Of a DNA stretch of 63,138 bases, positions 51,344-60,397 are shown piece after piece; the stretch's first letter is position 1, and every line of letters begins with the position of its first letter. Location: contig RQAP01000016.1 in NCBI GenBank assembly GCA_008671135.1, forward strand, positions 1 through 63,138. Reading direction: 5' to 3'. A program made the translations under genes and the position numbers. The notes beneath the pieces are model-generated. The model was not told where the DNA came from and did not search any database. It was given only the letters and a program-made list of their open reading frames with translations. The DNA comes from Collinsella aerofaciens (GTDB taxonomy: Bacteria; Actinomycetota; Coriobacteriia; Coriobacteriales; Coriobacteriaceae).

Positions 51344-51351
51344 GCGCTCGA

Positions 51352-51681
51352 CTACTCGTCAACGATCTCGGCAAGCCAGACGTTCAGCGTATCGACCTCG
51401 GGGCAGCAGAACTTTGCCGTACCAGGCTCGTTGCCAGGCACGGTTCCGCCATAGCGCAGGATATCGATATAGGGAAAGCCCACATGGCAGGCCATGGCGC
51501 ACATCCTGCCGCGGTCTCGGTCGAAGTCAAAGACGTCGCCCGGCTTGTGACCATGGTGGCAGCGGCACGCACCCAGCTGGTCCACGCAGCTCACGCGGAT
51601 GCACGGACGCTTGCCTCGCGGCGAACCGAGCGGCTTGCTCTCGCCCGCAGGCTTGATGCCGCCCTCGCCAGCGTTACTCAT
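51352..51681 (-). CDS. TIGR04076 family protein
   Basis: A 109-residue cysteine-rich protein of unknown function. Conserved features are CHHGHKPGDVFDF, CAMACHVGFPYIDILRYGG and GTAKFCCPEVDTLNVWLAEI. Its start overlaps the end of the pyridoxal kinase gene by 8 nt, so they form one operon. Nine cysteines suggest metal binding, but nothing more can be said. Confidence 0.75.
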   Translation of the reverse strand: MSNAGEGGIKPAGESKPLGSPRGKRPCIRVSCVDQLGACRCHHGHKPGDVFDFDRDRGRMCAMACHVGFPYIDILRYGGTVPGNEPGTAKFCCPEVDTLNVWLAEIVDE

Positions 51682-52498
51682 GGTCGATCACGTCCAAGCA
51701 GGCCTCGATGGGAAGGCCGGCGGACTTATCATCCTGGTCGGCATTGCGCTCGATAAGCTCGGCCACCACGCGCATGGCATCGGCCGTTGCGCGCTGCAGG
51801 CTCCAACCGGCCATAACGCGGCCGACGAGCACCGCCGAGAACGTGTCGCCCGTGCCCGGGAAGTAGACCGGGATCAGGCCGAAGGGAATCGTGAAGTACT
51901 CCCCCGCCACGTGGTCGTAACCGATAACGGCGTTCGCGCCGTCGACCACAGCGCTCGTAATGACCACCGACTTGGCGCCCAGCGCGCGCATGGCGTCCAC
52001 AAGGACGCGGGCCTCGTCGGGCGTGATTTGCTCGGCAATGGGCGCATCGGTAAGCAGGCACGCCTCGGTGTAGTTTGGCACCGCATAGTCGGCGCACTCG
52101 AGCAGGCTGCGCATGAGACCGATCGTGGACTCGGGCACGCCGGCGTAGAGCTTGCCGTTGTCGCCCATGATGGGATCGACGAAAACCTTAGTGCCCTTTT
52201 GCGCGCGGCGGTGGCAGAAGTCCGAAATGATGCGCGTCTCTTCCTCGGTCACGATAAAGCCGGTCGAGATGGCGTCGAACTCAAAGCCGAGCTCCTCCCA
52301 GATAGCGAGGCTTTGGCGCACGTACTCCGTGGTGTCGTGGATGTAGAACTTGGGATAGTTGAGCGTATCGGACACAAGTGCCGTCGGCAGGTTATGGATA
52401 CGGTAGCCCATGTGCGACAGCACCGGCAGCATGGCGGAAAGCGCAACCTTGCCGTAGCCGCACATATCGTTGATCAGCAACAGCTGAGTGTTCTTCAT
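51674..52498 (-). CDS. pdxY: Pyridoxal/pyridoxamine kinase (PfkB/ribokinase fold)
   Basis: A 274-residue kinase phosphorylating pyridoxal or pyridoxamine for vitamin B6 salvage. It has the start MKNTQLLLINDMCGYGKVAL, FVDPIMGDNGKLYAGV, PNYTEACLLT and the anion-hole motif PGTGDTFSAVLVGRVMAG. The related ThiD/PdxK kinases are alternatives. ATG 52498 has AGGGAGA upstream; codons before it come from repeat copy D. Confidence 0.85.
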   Translation of the reverse strand: MKNTQLLLINDMCGYGKVALSAMLPVLSHMGYRIHNLPTALVSDTLNYPKFYIHDTTEYVRQSLAIWEELGFEFDAISTGFIVTEEETRIISDFCHRRAQKGTKVFVDPIMGDNGKLYAGVPESTIGLMRSLLECADYAVPNYTEACLLTDAPIAEQITPDEARVLVDAMRALGAKSVVITSAVVDGANAVIGYDHVAGEYFTIPFGLIPVYFPGTGDTFSAVLVGRVMAGWSLQRATADAMRVVAELIERNADQDDKSAGLPIEACLDVIDHE

Positions 52499-52566
52499 GA
52501 GGGTCTCCCTTGGTTCGGGCACGGCGCAGCAGCGCCACAGTGCGACTAAGTGTAGCGCAGGGAGCG

Positions 52567-52615
52567 TTTGCAGCGTCGAGCGGTTACGGCGTTTGGCAAA
52601 ACGCCGTAACTTAAT
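52567..52615. repeat. Interspersed hairpin repeat, copy D (partial)
   Basis: Only the right end: TTTGCAGCGTCGAGCGGTTA, then ACGGCGTTT / AAAACGCCGT. Here it lies upstream of pdxY, not at the 3' end of a gene. Confidence 0.7.
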
Positions 52616-52627
52616 AAGTTTGGTACC

Positions 52628-52663
52628 TTGACATTGATTTCTCACGCTCCTAAATTGGTTAGG
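52628..52663 (+). promoter_or_regulatory. Promoter and operator of the MarR-ABC exporter operon
   Basis: TTGACA (52628-52633), a 17-nt spacer and TAAATT (52651-52656). CCTAAATTGGTTAGG (52649-52663) is an inverted repeat over the -10. A further CCTAAC lies about 20 nt downstream. This fits autorepression by the MarR protein. Confidence 0.6.
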
Positions 52664-52711
52664 CACAAAACAATTCCACTACCTAACTAAAGAAAGGAGC
52701 AACACTAATTC

Positions 52712-53218
52712 ATGTGCGATGAACCTCTTAACCTTTGTTCGCACGAGCCCGGCGGTGACCCGTCGCAACCGGTAGACATACCCGAAGCGGTCAGCGCCGA
52801 AGACAAACTCGCCAAGCGCATCCTGAGCGGCCTGGGTTTTTGCGGCCATTACATGCATTTTCACGGCGGCGGCATATCTGGCAAGGCGCCCATCGTCTGC
52901 CTACTCGCCAAGCAGCCGACCGGCGAGCTATCCCAACAGGAACTTGGCATGCACTTCGACCTCAAGCCGGGGTCCCTTTCCGAGATTCTGTCCAAGCTTG
53001 AACTGGGCGGTCTTATCGAGCGCAGTCGCAATCCCAAAGACCGTCGGCAGCTCACCATCCGCCTGACCGATGCGGGATGGGAAAAGGCCCGCGTTGAGCA
53101 GGCGGCCCGCATCCGCTTTAGAGAGCGCGCCTTTAGCGCTCTCACCCACGACGAGCGCGAAGACCTCGCCGAAATGCTCGATAAAATCCGTGTAACCTGG
53201 GAGGAACTGGATGATTAA
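52712..53218 (+). CDS. MarR-family regulator
   Basis: A 168-residue winged-helix repressor. LSQQELGMHFDLKPGSLSEILSKLELGG is the recognition region (given in parts: LSQQELGMHF, LKPGSLSEIL), followed by the wing RSRNPKDRRQLTIRLTDAG. An N-terminal extension of about 35 residues holds His and Cys (GFCGHYMHFHGGG), which could sense metals or oxidants. It overlaps the first exporter gene by 8 nt and most likely controls it. The SD GGAG is 12 nt from the ATG, rather far. Confidence 0.88.
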   Translation: MCDEPLNLCSHEPGGDPSQPVDIPEAVSAEDKLAKRILSGLGFCGHYMHFHGGGISGKAPIVCLLAKQPTGELSQQELGMHFDLKPGSLSEILSKLELGGLIERSRNPKDRRQLTIRLTDAGWEKARVEQAARIRFRERAFSALTHDEREDLAEMLDKIRVTWEELDD

Positions 53219-55034
53219 AACCCTCATGGGCAGCATCCGCGACTATATGAAAGTCACCGTTGCCACGCCATTGCTCGTGCTTGGCGAGGTGCTCTGCGAG
53301 ATGCTGATTCCATTTATCACCGCCAACCTGATCGACGCCATCAAAGACGGTACCACCGTAGCCGAGATGCTTCCCACCGCAGGCTTTTTGGTGCTCATCG
53401 CGCTGACGTCGCTTGCTTTTGGTGCCGCTGCCGGCGTCACCTGCAGCCATGCGAGTTGCGGCTTCGCCAAGAACCTGCGTCACGACCTGTTCTACAAGAT
53501 CCAGACGTTCAGCTTTGCCAACATCGATGAGTTCTCGAGCTCCTCGCTCGTCACGCGTCTGACCACTGACATCAACAACGTGCAGCAGGCCTTTATGATG
53601 ATCATCCGTATCGCCGTGCGCGCGCCGCTGGTCTTGATCTTCGCCTTTACCATGGCATTTATCATGGGCGGCAGCGTCGCCATGGTCTACCTGGTCATCA
53701 TTCCGCTGCTGGGCTTTGGACTGTTCTTTATCATCTTTAAGGTACGCCCCATCTTCTCGCGCGTGTTCCACAAGTACGACGCCCTTAACGAGTCCGTCGA
53801 GGAAAACGTCACCGGCATGCGCGTGGTCAAGAGCTACGTGCGCGAAGACTTTGAGAAGGAGAAGTTCGCCACCGCCGCGCGCGACGTCCAGATGGACTTC
53901 ACCCGCGCCGAGAAGCTGCTCGCCTTTAACAACCCCATGATGAACATCTGCGTCAACGGCGCGTTTGTCGTCATCATCTACCTGGGCTCCAAGCTCATCA
54001 TCACGAGCCAGGGCACGCTGTTCGACGTGGGCCAGCTCTCCTCGATCTTTACCTACGGTTTTCAGATCCTCATGAGCCTGATGCAGCTGTCGATGATCTT
54101 TGTCATGGTGACCATGGCCGACGAATCGGCGCACCGCATTACCGAGGTGCTGGCCGCCGAGCCCACGATCGCCGATCCCGCCGAGCCCGTGCTCGAGGTT
54201 GCCGACGGCTCCATCGACTTTGACCACGTGAGCTTTAAGTATTCCGCGCATGCGAAGCGCCAGGCGCTCGACGATATCGACCTGCACATTAAGAGCGGCG
54301 AGACCATCGGCATCATCGGCGGCACCGGCTCGGCCAAGTCCACGCTCGTAAACCTCATCGCCCGCCTGTACGACGCCACCGAAGGCACCGTGCGCGTGGG
54401 CGGCATGGACGTGCGCGACTACGACCTGGACGCACTGCGTCACCAAGTGGCCATGGTGCTACAGAAAAACGTGCTGTTTAGCGGCACCATCGCCGAGAAC
54501 CTGCGCTGGGGCGACCCGAACGCCACCGACGAGGAAGTCCGCGAGGCGGCACATCTGGCCTGCGCCGATGAGTTTGTCGACGGCTTCCCCAAGGGTTACG
54601 ACACCTGGATCGAGCAGGGCGGCTCCAATGTTTCCGGCGGTCAGAAGCAGCGCCTGTGCATTGCGCGTGCCCTGCTGCGTCGCCCCAAGATCTTGATCCT
54701 GGACGACTCCACGAGCGCCGTCGACACCAAGACCGACGCCAAGATTCGCGCAGGGTTGGCAAGCTATCTGCCCAACACGACCAAGCTCATCATCGCCCAG
54801 CGCATTAGCTCCGTACAGGATGCAGACCGCATCATCGTCATGGAGGGCGGCCGCATCGCGCAGATCGGCAACCATGACGAGCTGCTTAAGACGAGCGAGA
54901 TCTACCGCGAGACCTTTACCTCGCAGAACAAGATGAGCGCCGAGGGCGAGGACGCGGGCGAGACCGCTGCAGCCGGCACCGAGGCATCTGCATCGCAAGC
55001 CCAGACCCAGGAAGGAGGCGAGGCACATGAGTAA
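53211..55034 (+). CDS. ABC exporter half-transporter with degenerate ATP site
   Basis: A 607-residue protein: six TM helices (to about 310), then an ATPase domain. Walker A is GGTGSAKST, with alanine for the usual glycine. The signature VSGGQKQRLCIARAL is normal. Walker B is ILILDDSTSAVD, with aspartate in place of the catalytic glutamate. This matches the non-catalytic partner of heterodimeric exporters such as TM287/288. The tail is Ala/Glu/Gln-rich. It overlaps the next gene by 8 nt. Confidence 0.9.
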   Translation: MIKTLMGSIRDYMKVTVATPLLVLGEVLCEMLIPFITANLIDAIKDGTTVAEMLPTAGFLVLIALTSLAFGAAAGVTCSHASCGFAKNLRHDLFYKIQTFSFANIDEFSSSSLVTRLTTDINNVQQAFMMIIRIAVRAPLVLIFAFTMAFIMGGSVAMVYLVIIPLLGFGLFFIIFKVRPIFSRVFHKYDALNESVEENVTGMRVVKSYVREDFEKEKFATAARDVQMDFTRAEKLLAFNNPMMNICVNGAFVVIIYLGSKLIITSQGTLFDVGQLSSIFTYGFQILMSLMQLSMIFVMVTMADESAHRITEVLAAEPTIADPAEPVLEVADGSIDFDHVSFKYSAHAKRQALDDIDLHIKSGETIGIIGGTGSAKSTLVNLIARLYDATEGTVRVGGMDVRDYDLDALRHQVAMVLQKNVLFSGTIAENLRWGDPNATDEEVREAAHLACADEFVDGFPKGYDTWIEQGGSNVSGGQKQRLCIARALLRRPKILILDDSTSAVDTKTDAKIRAGLASYLPNTTKLIIAQRISSVQDADRIIVMEGGRIAQIGNHDELLKTSEIYRETFTSQNKMSAEGEDAGETAAAGTEASASQAQTQEGGEAHE

Positions 55035-56946
55035 GGCCGCTACCGCCGAGCGCGTACGCAACCGCAAGGGCGGCACCATGACGCGCCTCATCAGAATGCT
55101 CTTTGGCTTCTACCCGGTGCTTTTGCCCCTCGTCGTCGCCGGCGTGGTGCTCTGCGCCGTCATCAACTCCATCGGCGCGACGTTTCTCCAGAGCGCGCTG
55201 CAGGTCATCAGCGAATCATGGCAGTCGGGCGACTGGACGGCCGCGCAGCCCAAAATTCTGAAGCTTGTGACTACCCTCGGCTGCATCTACGCCGTGGGCG
55301 TCGCGTCTTCGCTCTTCTGGAACCGCGCCATGGCCGTCATCACGCAGGGCTCGCTCGAGAAGCTGCGCGAGAAGATGTTCAACCGCATGCAGGACCTGCC
55401 GATTCGCTACTTCGACACGCACCAGCGCGGCGACATCATGAGCCACTACACCAACGACATCGACACGCTGCGCCAGATGATCAGCCAGTCGCTGCCCAAC
55501 CTGCTCATGACGGTCATCGTCATCGTCACGGTATTCTTTATCATGCTGTACTACAGCGTGTGGATGTGCCTGGTCATTGTGGCCGGCGTCGTCTTTATGA
55601 CCTTTATGACCAAGCTGCTCGGCTCCAACTCCGCGCGTTTCTTTATTGCGCAGCAGTCCGAGCTCGGCGTGGTCGAGGGTCATATCGAGGAAGTCATGAA
55701 CGGCCAGAAGGTCGTCAAGGCATTCTGCCACGAGTCTGCCGCCGAGGCCGATTTTGACGAGCGCAACGAAAAGCTCTTCGAGGTCTCGCAGAAGGCCAAC
55801 ATGTACGCCAACATCCTCATGCCTATCCTTATGAACCTGGGCAACCTGCTCTACGTGTTGGTGGCCCTTGCCGGCGGCATTTTCCTGGCGCTGGGCGTGC
55901 CCAACCTGAGCATCTCGGGCATGACGCTGTCCATCGCCGTCGTGGTGCCGTTCCTCAACATGACCAAGCAGTTCTGCGGACAGATCGGTCAGATCTCGCA
56001 GCAGATCAACGCCGTGGTCATGGGCCTCGCCGGCGCCGACCGCATCTTTGAGCTCATCGACGAGAAGCCCGAGACCGACGAAGGCTACGTGACGCTCGTC
56101 AACGCGCAGGTGAACCCCGATACCTGGCAGCTCGAGGAGGCCGACCACCACACCGGCATGTGGGCGTGGAAACACCCGCACCGCGCAACCGGCGAGATCG
56201 AGTACGTGCCGCTGCGCGGCGACCTGGTCATGGACAACGTCGACTTTGGCTACACGCCCGACCACGAGGTGCTGCACGGCGTGTCCGTGTTTGCCAAGCC
56301 GGGCCAGAAGGTCGCGTTTGTCGGCGCCACCGGTGCCGGTAAGACGACCATCACCAACCTCATCAACCGCTTCTACGACATCGCCGACGGCAAGATTCGC
56401 TACGACGGCATCAACGTCAACAAGATCCGCAAGGCCGATCTGCGCCGCTCGCTGGGCGTCGTGCTGCAGGACGTGAACCTGTTCACCGGCACCGTGATGG
56501 ATAACATCCGCTACGGCAACCTGGATGCGACCGACGAGGAGTGCATCGCGGCGGCCAAGCTCGCGGGCGCCGACGACTTTATCACCCGCCTGCCCGACGG
56601 CTACGACACGATGCTCACCGGCAACGGCGCCCAGCTGTCGCAGGGCCAGCGCCAGCTGATCTCGATCGCACGCGCCGCCGTCGCCGATCCGCCGGCAATG
56701 ATTCTGGACGAGGCCACGAGCTCCATCGACACCCGCACCGAGGCCATCGTGCAAGCGGGCATGGACAAGCTCATGGAGGGCCGCACGACGTTTGTCATCG
56801 CACACCGCCTGTCCACCGTGCGCAACTCTGACGCGATCATCTGTCTGGACCACGGCCGCATTATCGAGCGCGGTAACCACGACGAGCTGATCGCCAAGCG
56901 CGGGTATTACTACCAGCTCTATACCGGAGCGTTTGAGCTGGAGTAG
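55027..56946 (+). CDS. ABC exporter half-transporter with active ATP site
   Basis: A 639-residue partner of the preceding gene. It has six TM helices, Walker A GATGAGKTT, a signature changed to LSQGQRQLISIARAA, Walker B MILDEATSSID with the catalytic glutamate, and H-loop VIAHRLST. Between TM and ATPase lies an insert of about 50 residues (VNPDTWQLEEADHHTGMWAW). The pair probably exports drugs or lipids. SD GGAAGGAGG. Confidence 0.92.
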   Translation: MSKAATAERVRNRKGGTMTRLIRMLFGFYPVLLPLVVAGVVLCAVINSIGATFLQSALQVISESWQSGDWTAAQPKILKLVTTLGCIYAVGVASSLFWNRAMAVITQGSLEKLREKMFNRMQDLPIRYFDTHQRGDIMSHYTNDIDTLRQMISQSLPNLLMTVIVIVTVFFIMLYYSVWMCLVIVAGVVFMTFMTKLLGSNSARFFIAQQSELGVVEGHIEEVMNGQKVVKAFCHESAAEADFDERNEKLFEVSQKANMYANILMPILMNLGNLLYVLVALAGGIFLALGVPNLSISGMTLSIAVVVPFLNMTKQFCGQIGQISQQINAVVMGLAGADRIFELIDEKPETDEGYVTLVNAQVNPDTWQLEEADHHTGMWAWKHPHRATGEIEYVPLRGDLVMDNVDFGYTPDHEVLHGVSVFAKPGQKVAFVGATGAGKTTITNLINRFYDIADGKIRYDGINVNKIRKADLRRSLGVVLQDVNLFTGTVMDNIRYGNLDATDEECIAAAKLAGADDFITRLPDGYDTMLTGNGAQLSQGQRQLISIARAAVADPPAMILDEATSSIDTRTEAIVQAGMDKLMEGRTTFVIAHRLSTVRNSDAIICLDHGRIIERGNHDELIAKRGYYYQLYTGAFELE

Positions 56947-57045
56947 TTCGGCTCGCCGAGATGGCCGATTTGCCGCTCATTCGTCGGGCATGACCCTAAG
57001 GTCAATGCCCTCCTCTTTCGGGGCAAATCGACTCATCTCAGCGAC
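56947..57045. repeat. Interspersed hairpin repeat, copy E (divergent)
   Basis: Core GGGCATGACC / GGTCAATGCCC around CTAA, with outer arms GAGATG...CGATTTGCC / GGCAAATCG...CATCTC. The core equals that of copy C and of copy A inverted. It lies 3' of the exporter operon. Confidence 0.55.
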
Positions 57046-57071
57046 CCAAACACAATGCGCCGCAACGAATA

Positions 57072-57106
57072 AAGCCTCCGCAGCCACACGAGCTGCGGAG
57101 GCTTTT
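57072..57106. terminator. Two-way terminator between exporter and GGDEF genes
   Basis: AAGCCTCCGCAG / CTGCGGAGGCTT with a 9-nt loop, TTTT after it on the plus strand and TTTATTC on the minus strand. Confidence 0.85.
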
Positions 57107-57126
57107 CTATACCTTCTGTTACAGGC

Positions 57127-58218
57127 TTACCGTTCCTCGTGTTGCGGCCCGGCTGCCTCGGCTGTCTTTACGCGGTTCTTGTCGATGTACATGTTTTTGT
57201 CGGCCTGGGAAAAGAGTTCACGCATGGTAGGCGGTTCATCAAAATCACTGGAAAGCGCGTAGCCCACCGCATAGCTGATAGGCATGTCGGGGTGAACCTC
57301 GGAATACTCGTTCACGTTCGCACGAACCTGAGCGAGACAGGACTCCACGGCAGCTCGATCGGTATCCCGCAGCACCGCGATAAACTCATCGCCGCCGTCG
57401 CGGCCCACAAAGCAGGTCTCGGACGCCACGAGCCCCAGCTGCTGGGCAAAAGAACGGATGTATTCGTCGCCTTTCTCGTGGCCGAAGTTGTTATTGACCG
57501 TATGCAGATTGTTAAGGTCGAAGACGCACATCGCAACGGGCGCCTCCGCGGAGACAGGCTGCTCCTGCCCCAAGACCTCCTCGCACTTGTTCTTGTTGGG
57601 CAGTCCCGTGGCTTCGTCGAGATAGACTTTGCTCTGCAGTTCGCGATTGAGCGCGGCAGTTCGCACCGCGCGAACAAGTTCGACCGCAAAGGTCGCCACC
57701 AAGCCCATGATGTCGATGATCACCAAGCCCTCGAGATAGTTGAGCGCCGACGCCTTCTCCTGAGAGTAGTCCTCTGCGAGTCGCGTAGCATCGTCGCAAA
57801 TGCCAAAGAACTCCTCGCTCATAGGGATGATGTCGGTGTTCTCATAGCCGACTTCGCGCACGCGGATGATCTCGGCGCAAAGCTCATCAAAAAAATTTGC
57901 AAGCTCGGTCATTTTTGCCTGATACTCATCGTCGTCGAGACGGACGAGGTTGAGGTCGTCACTTCCGTAACGCAAACCGTTGATGTATGAATCCACGGCT
58001 TTGAGCAGGTCATCTTGAGGCTGGCCCGCATCCTCGAGCTTAACGATTCGCTGCGTGGTACCGCGCACCAGACCGGCGTAATTGACCACGCGCGCCGTGC
58101 CCTGGATATCGGAGACGAGCAGCATAACATTGATGAAGAAGAAGATGAGAACTGCCGTGAGCACCATCATGAGCAGGCGCACCGCCCGGCTGGCTTTCTT
58201 GGCGACAGAAGTATTCAC
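57127..58218 (-). CDS. Membrane-bound diguanylate cyclase (GGDEF)
   Basis: A 363-residue enzyme that should make cyclic di-GMP. A TM helix (LLMMVLTAVLIFFFINVMLL) starts the protein. An extracellular helical sensor region of about 130 residues follows, then a second TM (LEGLVIIDIMGLVATFAVEL) and a GGDEF domain with YLDEATGLPNKNKCEE, FDLNNLHTVNNNFGHEKGDE and the intact active site GRDGGDEF. GTG 58218 has GGGGAG upstream. The gene stands alone. Confidence 0.88.
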   Translation of the reverse strand: MNTSVAKKASRAVRLLMMVLTAVLIFFFINVMLLVSDIQGTARVVNYAGLVRGTTQRIVKLEDAGQPQDDLLKAVDSYINGLRYGSDDLNLVRLDDDEYQAKMTELANFFDELCAEIIRVREVGYENTDIIPMSEEFFGICDDATRLAEDYSQEKASALNYLEGLVIIDIMGLVATFAVELVRAVRTAALNRELQSKVYLDEATGLPNKNKCEEVLGQEQPVSAEAPVAMCVFDLNNLHTVNNNFGHEKGDEYIRSFAQQLGLVASETCFVGRDGGDEFIAVLRDTDRAAVESCLAQVRANVNEYSEVHPDMPISYAVGYALSSDFDEPPTMRELFSQADKNMYIDKNRVKTAEAAGPQHEER

Positions 58219-58337
58219 AAGTTCACTCCCCAAATGACAAAAGCACAGGTAGTACGCAACGTGCTGGAATTCACGTGAGGTCAACTCTACCAGATGATTT
58301 TTCTAGGACGGGAATTAAAGAATCATCGACACGATAG

Positions 58338-59216
58338 CTATTTGAGGAGTTGGGCCATGGCGTTGACGAATTTTTGTACTTGGAGGGTTGGCTCGAGCGG
58401 ATAGTGCAGAAAGACCGGTACCTCACGGCCGCACAGGAACGGCACGCCCACAAAGGCCGGGTGTACCCCCGACCATGCGCCGCAGGTGAGCACCGCGTCG
58501 CCCTTTTCCTCCGCCTCGTTAAAGAGCGCAAAGTCAAAGCTGTCCACGTCGATCACGTCCACGCCGCCGTCGGCCAACAGGTCGATGCGCAGGCTGTCCA
58601 TAGCGTCGTTGCCGTGACGGAGCACGCGCAGGCGCATGCCCTCCAGGTCGGCAACCGTGATGCGCGTCTTGCGCGCCAGCGGGCTCGTGCGCGGCAGGTC
58701 GATATAAAACGGCACGTTGACAATGCGGAGCTTTTGGCAGGCATCGCCCCAGCGCGGAGTCGAAAAACTCGACTGCACTACATCCACCTCGCGGCCAAGG
58801 CTGCGCATGACGGATTCGCGCTCGTCGTAGAGATCGCTTACCGGCACGATCTCGAATCGCAGCGATGGCTCCATCTCGTGGATGCCCGTCCACATCGACA
58901 GCGTTTGGCGCCCCGGGCACATCATCGACACGCCCAGGCGCACGGCACCGCCATCGCCCGCCGCGCGTCGGGCACGGCGCAGCGCGTCCTCGGACTGCCG
59001 CATGATCGAGCGCGCGTCATCCACCAGCAGTGCGCCGGCCGGCGTCACCTTGACACCCGAGTGCGAGCGTTCGAACAGCGTGATGCCGAACTCGGCCTCG
59101 AAACCCGACACCTGCTTGACGAGCGCCGGGGTCGACACGCGCAATTTTGCCGCCGCCCGTGAGAAGCTTCCCAGCTCCGCGGCGGCCGATATGGCCTCAA
59201 GTCGTCGATCGTACAC
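58338..59216 (-). CDS. LysR-family regulator
   Basis: A 292-residue regulator. The winged helix is at the N-terminus (ISAAAELGSFSRAAAKLRVS, ALVKQVSGFEAEFGITLFER) and a periplasmic-binding-protein-like effector domain follows. GTG 59216 has GGGAG seven nt upstream; the ATG at 59249 has none. It is divergent from an SDR-MFS-Gfo/Idh operon and should respond to the compound that operon takes up. Confidence 0.9.
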   Translation of the reverse strand: MYDRRLEAISAAAELGSFSRAAAKLRVSTPALVKQVSGFEAEFGITLFERSHSGVKVTPAGALLVDDARSIMRQSEDALRRARRAAGDGGAVRLGVSMMCPGRQTLSMWTGIHEMEPSLRFEIVPVSDLYDERESVMRSLGREVDVVQSSFSTPRWGDACQKLRIVNVPFYIDLPRTSPLARKTRITVADLEGMRLRVLRHGNDAMDSLRIDLLADGGVDVIDVDSFDFALFNEAEEKGDAVLTCGAWSGVHPAFVGVPFLCGREVPVFLHYPLEPTLQVQKFVNAMAQLLK

Positions 59217-59266
59217 GTCAATCTCCCGTTTTCGCGCCTGTGACCGCATGGTGCCACAGGGGGTTG

Positions 59267-59365
59267 TTTGCGCAGGTCACGCGCTCAATTGAGAATAATC
59301 TGCATCGCACAGTGTAAACCTACGGTTAACGCCATTCTAACAAATATGCAATTCACCTGCGCAAA
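59267..59365. promoter_or_regulatory. Paired 11-bp inverted sites between LysR and its target operon
   Basis: TTTGCGCAGGT (59267-59277) and its exact complement ACCTGCGCAAA (59355-59365) lie 77 nt apart. Between them is a smaller near-palindrome, GTAAACCTACGGTTAAC. Such sites may let LysR tetramers loop the promoter region. Confidence 0.45.
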
Positions 59366-59449
59366 TGCAAAGCGTACGATAACCAGCGAAAACCACGTGG
59401 GTCGATTAATGGGAGCGGCCCACCGGGAGGCACAAGAAGGGAAGTTCCT

Positions 59450-60331
59450 ATGAGCAATTGGCTTAAGCTCGAGGGCGATGTCTGCGCCGTGACTGGCGCG
59501 CTCGGCGGTATGGGCGTCGAGATTTGCCGCGAGTTCGCCCGCAACGGCGCCAACGTCGTCCTGCTCGACCTGGACGAGGAGAAGGTCAAGGCCGCTGCCG
59601 CTGACCTCGCTGCCGAGTTTGGCATCCACGCCGAGGGTTACAAGATGAACGCCACCGACGAGGCCGAGGTTCAGGCTGCCGTCGATGCCACCATCGCCGA
59701 CTTCGGCCGCGTCGACGTTCTCGTCAACACCGCCGGCATCCTGCGCTTCGCAGCTATGGAAGACCTGCCGCTGAGCGACTGGGAGCAGGTGCTCAACGTC
59801 AACCTCACCGGTTACTTCATCACCTCGCAGCGCTTTGGTCGCGAGATGATCAAGGCCGGCCAGGGCCGCCTGGTGCACATCTCGACCGTCGCCAGCCACT
59901 CCCCCGAGACGTTCTCGGGCGTGTACAGCTCCACCAAGGCCGGCGTCAACATGATGTCCAAGATGCTCGCCGCCGAGTGGGGCCCCTACGGTGTCCGCTC
60001 CAACTGCGTCGAGCCTTGCTTCGTTAAGACCCCGATGTCGGCCAATTTCTACGCCGACCCCGAGGTCGAAAAGAGCCGCAGCCGTCTGATCGCCACGCGC
60101 CGCATCGGCGAGGTCAGCGATATCGCCAACGCCGTCATGTTCCTGGCGTCCAAGCGCTCGGACTTTACCACCGGCGATGCCATCAAGGTCGACGGCGGTT
60201 TCTCCAACATGATGGGCGACCTCACCGCCAAGCCCGGCGGCCGTCGCGCCTATGCCGACAACTACCTCAAGAACAAGGGTGTCGAGCTTTGGTCCGATGA
60301 GTCCGGCGTCGCCAAGCCGACTGACCAGTAA
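59450..60331 (+). CDS. SDR-family oxidoreductase
   Basis: A 293-residue NAD(P)-dependent dehydrogenase of the classical short-chain type. It has the cofactor loop VTGALGGMG (about 15-23), NTAGI, the catalytic serine region HISTVASHSP and YSSTKAG (Tyr-x-x-x-Lys). The C-terminal VDGGFSNMMG is typical. The tail is about 30 residues longer than usual. An acidic residue after strand 2 (LLDLD) suggests NAD. The substrate is probably a sugar acid or polyol, judged from the operon. Confidence 0.9.
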   Translation: MSNWLKLEGDVCAVTGALGGMGVEICREFARNGANVVLLDLDEEKVKAAAADLAAEFGIHAEGYKMNATDEAEVQAAVDATIADFGRVDVLVNTAGILRFAAMEDLPLSDWEQVLNVNLTGYFITSQRFGREMIKAGQGRLVHISTVASHSPETFSGVYSSTKAGVNMMSKMLAAEWGPYGVRSNCVEPCFVKTPMSANFYADPEVEKSRSRLIATRRIGEVSDIANAVMFLASKRSDFTTGDAIKVDGGFSNMMGDLTAKPGGRRAYADNYLKNKGVELWSDESGVAKPTDQ

Positions 60332-60397
60332 ACCAACCTGACAGGGAGGCCCCGCGGACACGCCCGCTCCTCCCCCGTATCGATCAGAAAGAGTCCA

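Noticed and set aside
51352..51756. Plus-strand frames opposite the TIGR04076 and kinase genes
   Set aside because: They lack SDs and family features; the minus-strand genes overlap in operon fashion and are convincing.
55216..56880. Open frame of 554 codons on the minus strand
   Set aside because: Shadow of the second ABC exporter gene.
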